A stretch of 64,000 nt of DNA from Lepidostoma basale. Its lineage: Eukaryota > Arthropoda > Insecta > Trichoptera > Lepidostomatidae. The translations under genes were made by a program, and so were the position numbers. The notes beneath the pieces are model-generated. The model made no database searches. It was not told the origin of the DNA and was given only the letters and a program-made list of their open reading frames with translations. Below, one piece after another: positions 62,950 to 64,000 of the stretch; positions within the stretch are counted from its first letter, which is position 1, and every line of letters begins with the position of its first letter. The stretch spans positions 1,261,001 through 1,325,000 of the forward strand of contig JAHDVF020001237.1 of NCBI GenBank assembly GCA_022606425.2, written 5' to 3'.

Positions 62950-64000
62950 AAAAGTATGTTAGAATCAATGGACATGGCGGTTTTATAATAAGTTCGATAT
63001 ATATTATACTATTTCAAATAATCGAATATTCCATTAATGGGAATATTTTTTTTCTAATATTATTAAAATGTAATGTATAATTTATAAATTAATTCTAATG
63101 TGTTTCTTCCTTTTGAGAAAAAATAAATAAATGTTAAGCTTATTTTGTACATCTTTGACACCGAGGACACCCATGGATCCCAATTCGTTAGAAAATGTCA
63201 ATAATCCGAGTGAAAGCAGACAAAAGATTTGGGTTTTCGTCCGAGAAATTTGGGTCCAACCTTTTGACTAAATGGCTTTTTCCGTAAACTACATTTACTT
63301 ATTTTTTATTTGAAAATTTGTTTTAAAAATGCGCTTCTTGTTTAATGAATTACTCGAAGGACGTATTTAAAAATACATTTCAATAGTTGTAGTCTTCAAA
63401 AGGATCTGAAATCTAATGTTTCTGTCTTTACAGTTAATTCATATTGAAATTGAGTTTGTTCTCATTTATACATTTTTAAACAATGAGACTAAACTTGCTC
63501 AACGAAGAGTCCAGATTTTGATATATAAAGATTTTGAAAAGCATTTTAAGAGACAAAAATTATCATATAATTAAAAAAACTGTAGAATTTTTTTTAATTG
63601 ATGTATTTTATTTTTCAAATACAAACTAGTAATTATTGATTATATCTATTGCTTTCTAAAAACCTTATTCAATTATGCGGAAGTGCCATATTCCATCTTG
63701 CTAGCCTATTATTATTTAATGTAGCAAGAATTGAGTGTTTTCGTTTAGATACTGAAGTAAATGGAGGAGAAAGTCGTAAATATTTCAATTAAAATCTTAA
63801 ATACATATATTGTCACAAGAAAAAAACATTTATAATAATTATAAATGTTTTTTTATAATAATTGTAAATTTAATTATTAAATTATTACATAAAAATTGTC
63901 AGTTTGAGGACCAATTTAAAAGTTCGATTTTTAGAACGTTTTTAGCGTTTTCACATCAACATTTTTAACGTATATTTTTGTATACAAGAGGTCGTTTGAA
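62950..64000. other. No recognised feature; one AT-rich palindrome
   Basis: The stretch 63824-63856 is a near-perfect A/T palindrome (aaaaaacatttataat and complement). Nothing else was recognised. Confidence 0.35.

Overview
This 64 kb window is AT-rich, intron-poor, repeat-rich eukaryotic DNA, almost certainly from an arthropod and most likely an insect. The evidence is a mariner (DD34D) transposon, a Jockey-clade LINE, many 5'-truncated LINE ends, tRNA-derived SINEs and MITEs. The insect order cannot be fixed from the sequence. I found no host protein-coding gene that I could defend; the window reads as intergenic or deep intronic DNA.

Four elements are (nearly) complete. (1) A 4,994-bp Jockey-clade LINE at 33047-38040 has a perfect 13-bp target-site duplication, an apparently intact 916-codon endonuclease/reverse transcriptase ORF2 and an ORF1 with one frameshift. 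(2) A 1,323-bp mariner at 56831-58153 has 31-bp terminal repeats, TA duplications and an uninterrupted transposase. (3) An internally deleted IS630/Tc1/mariner-type element lies at 44181-45591, with GGGATGGG ends, nested inside an older inverted-repeat element; its 3' untranslated part carries a perfect histone-mRNA-type stem-loop. (4) A 251-bp hAT-like MITE lies at 60300-60550 with an 8-bp duplication. Around them are some 40 truncated LINE tails. One lineage ends in (GTTA)n ('LINE-T') and shares its tail with a short non-autonomous element ('SINE-T'). Another group ends in (GAA)n ('LINE-G'). Others end in (TGA)n or (GAT)n.

The most interesting layer is not protein-coding. Short repeats scattered from about 1.1 kb to 62 kb (called here families A, B, D, E, F, H, I, K and, weakly, J) look unrelated overall, yet share one RNA architecture: a CUGANGA-like block, one extra base, a hairpin (stem II), GAAA, a very short palindromic stem III, UH, and a stem I closed by the outer flanks. 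This is the type-I hammerhead ribozyme layout known from Penelope-like elements and retrozymes. The motifs occur as a head-to-tail dimer (9331-9530, exactly 100-bp period), as inverted pairs forming long palindromes (for example 58427-58595), next to a LINE 3' end (13560-13640) and next to a SINE (27230-27290). Family A, the most abundant, consistently has UUGANAA in place of CUGANGA, a change at both partners of the catalytic 3-8 base pair.

Region by region: 0-12 kb holds LINE-T/LINE-G tails and hammerhead-like families I, E, F and D; 12-33 kb holds more LINE ends, SINEs, a 453-bp MITE and families H, A, B and I; 33-38 kb is the Jockey element; 38-46 kb holds hammerhead-like elements, nested insertions and the deleted transposon; 46-52 kb holds a duplicated block, a long LINE-G fragment and a broken mariner; 52-64 kb holds family A palindromes, the intact mariner and the hAT MITE. 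Between the repeats lie several single-copy islands of higher GC content (for example 215-460, 19800-20130, 39740-39990, 42380-42760, 51720-51960, 59530-59850, 61350-61560). These could be host regulatory or non-coding conserved DNA, but this is inference only.
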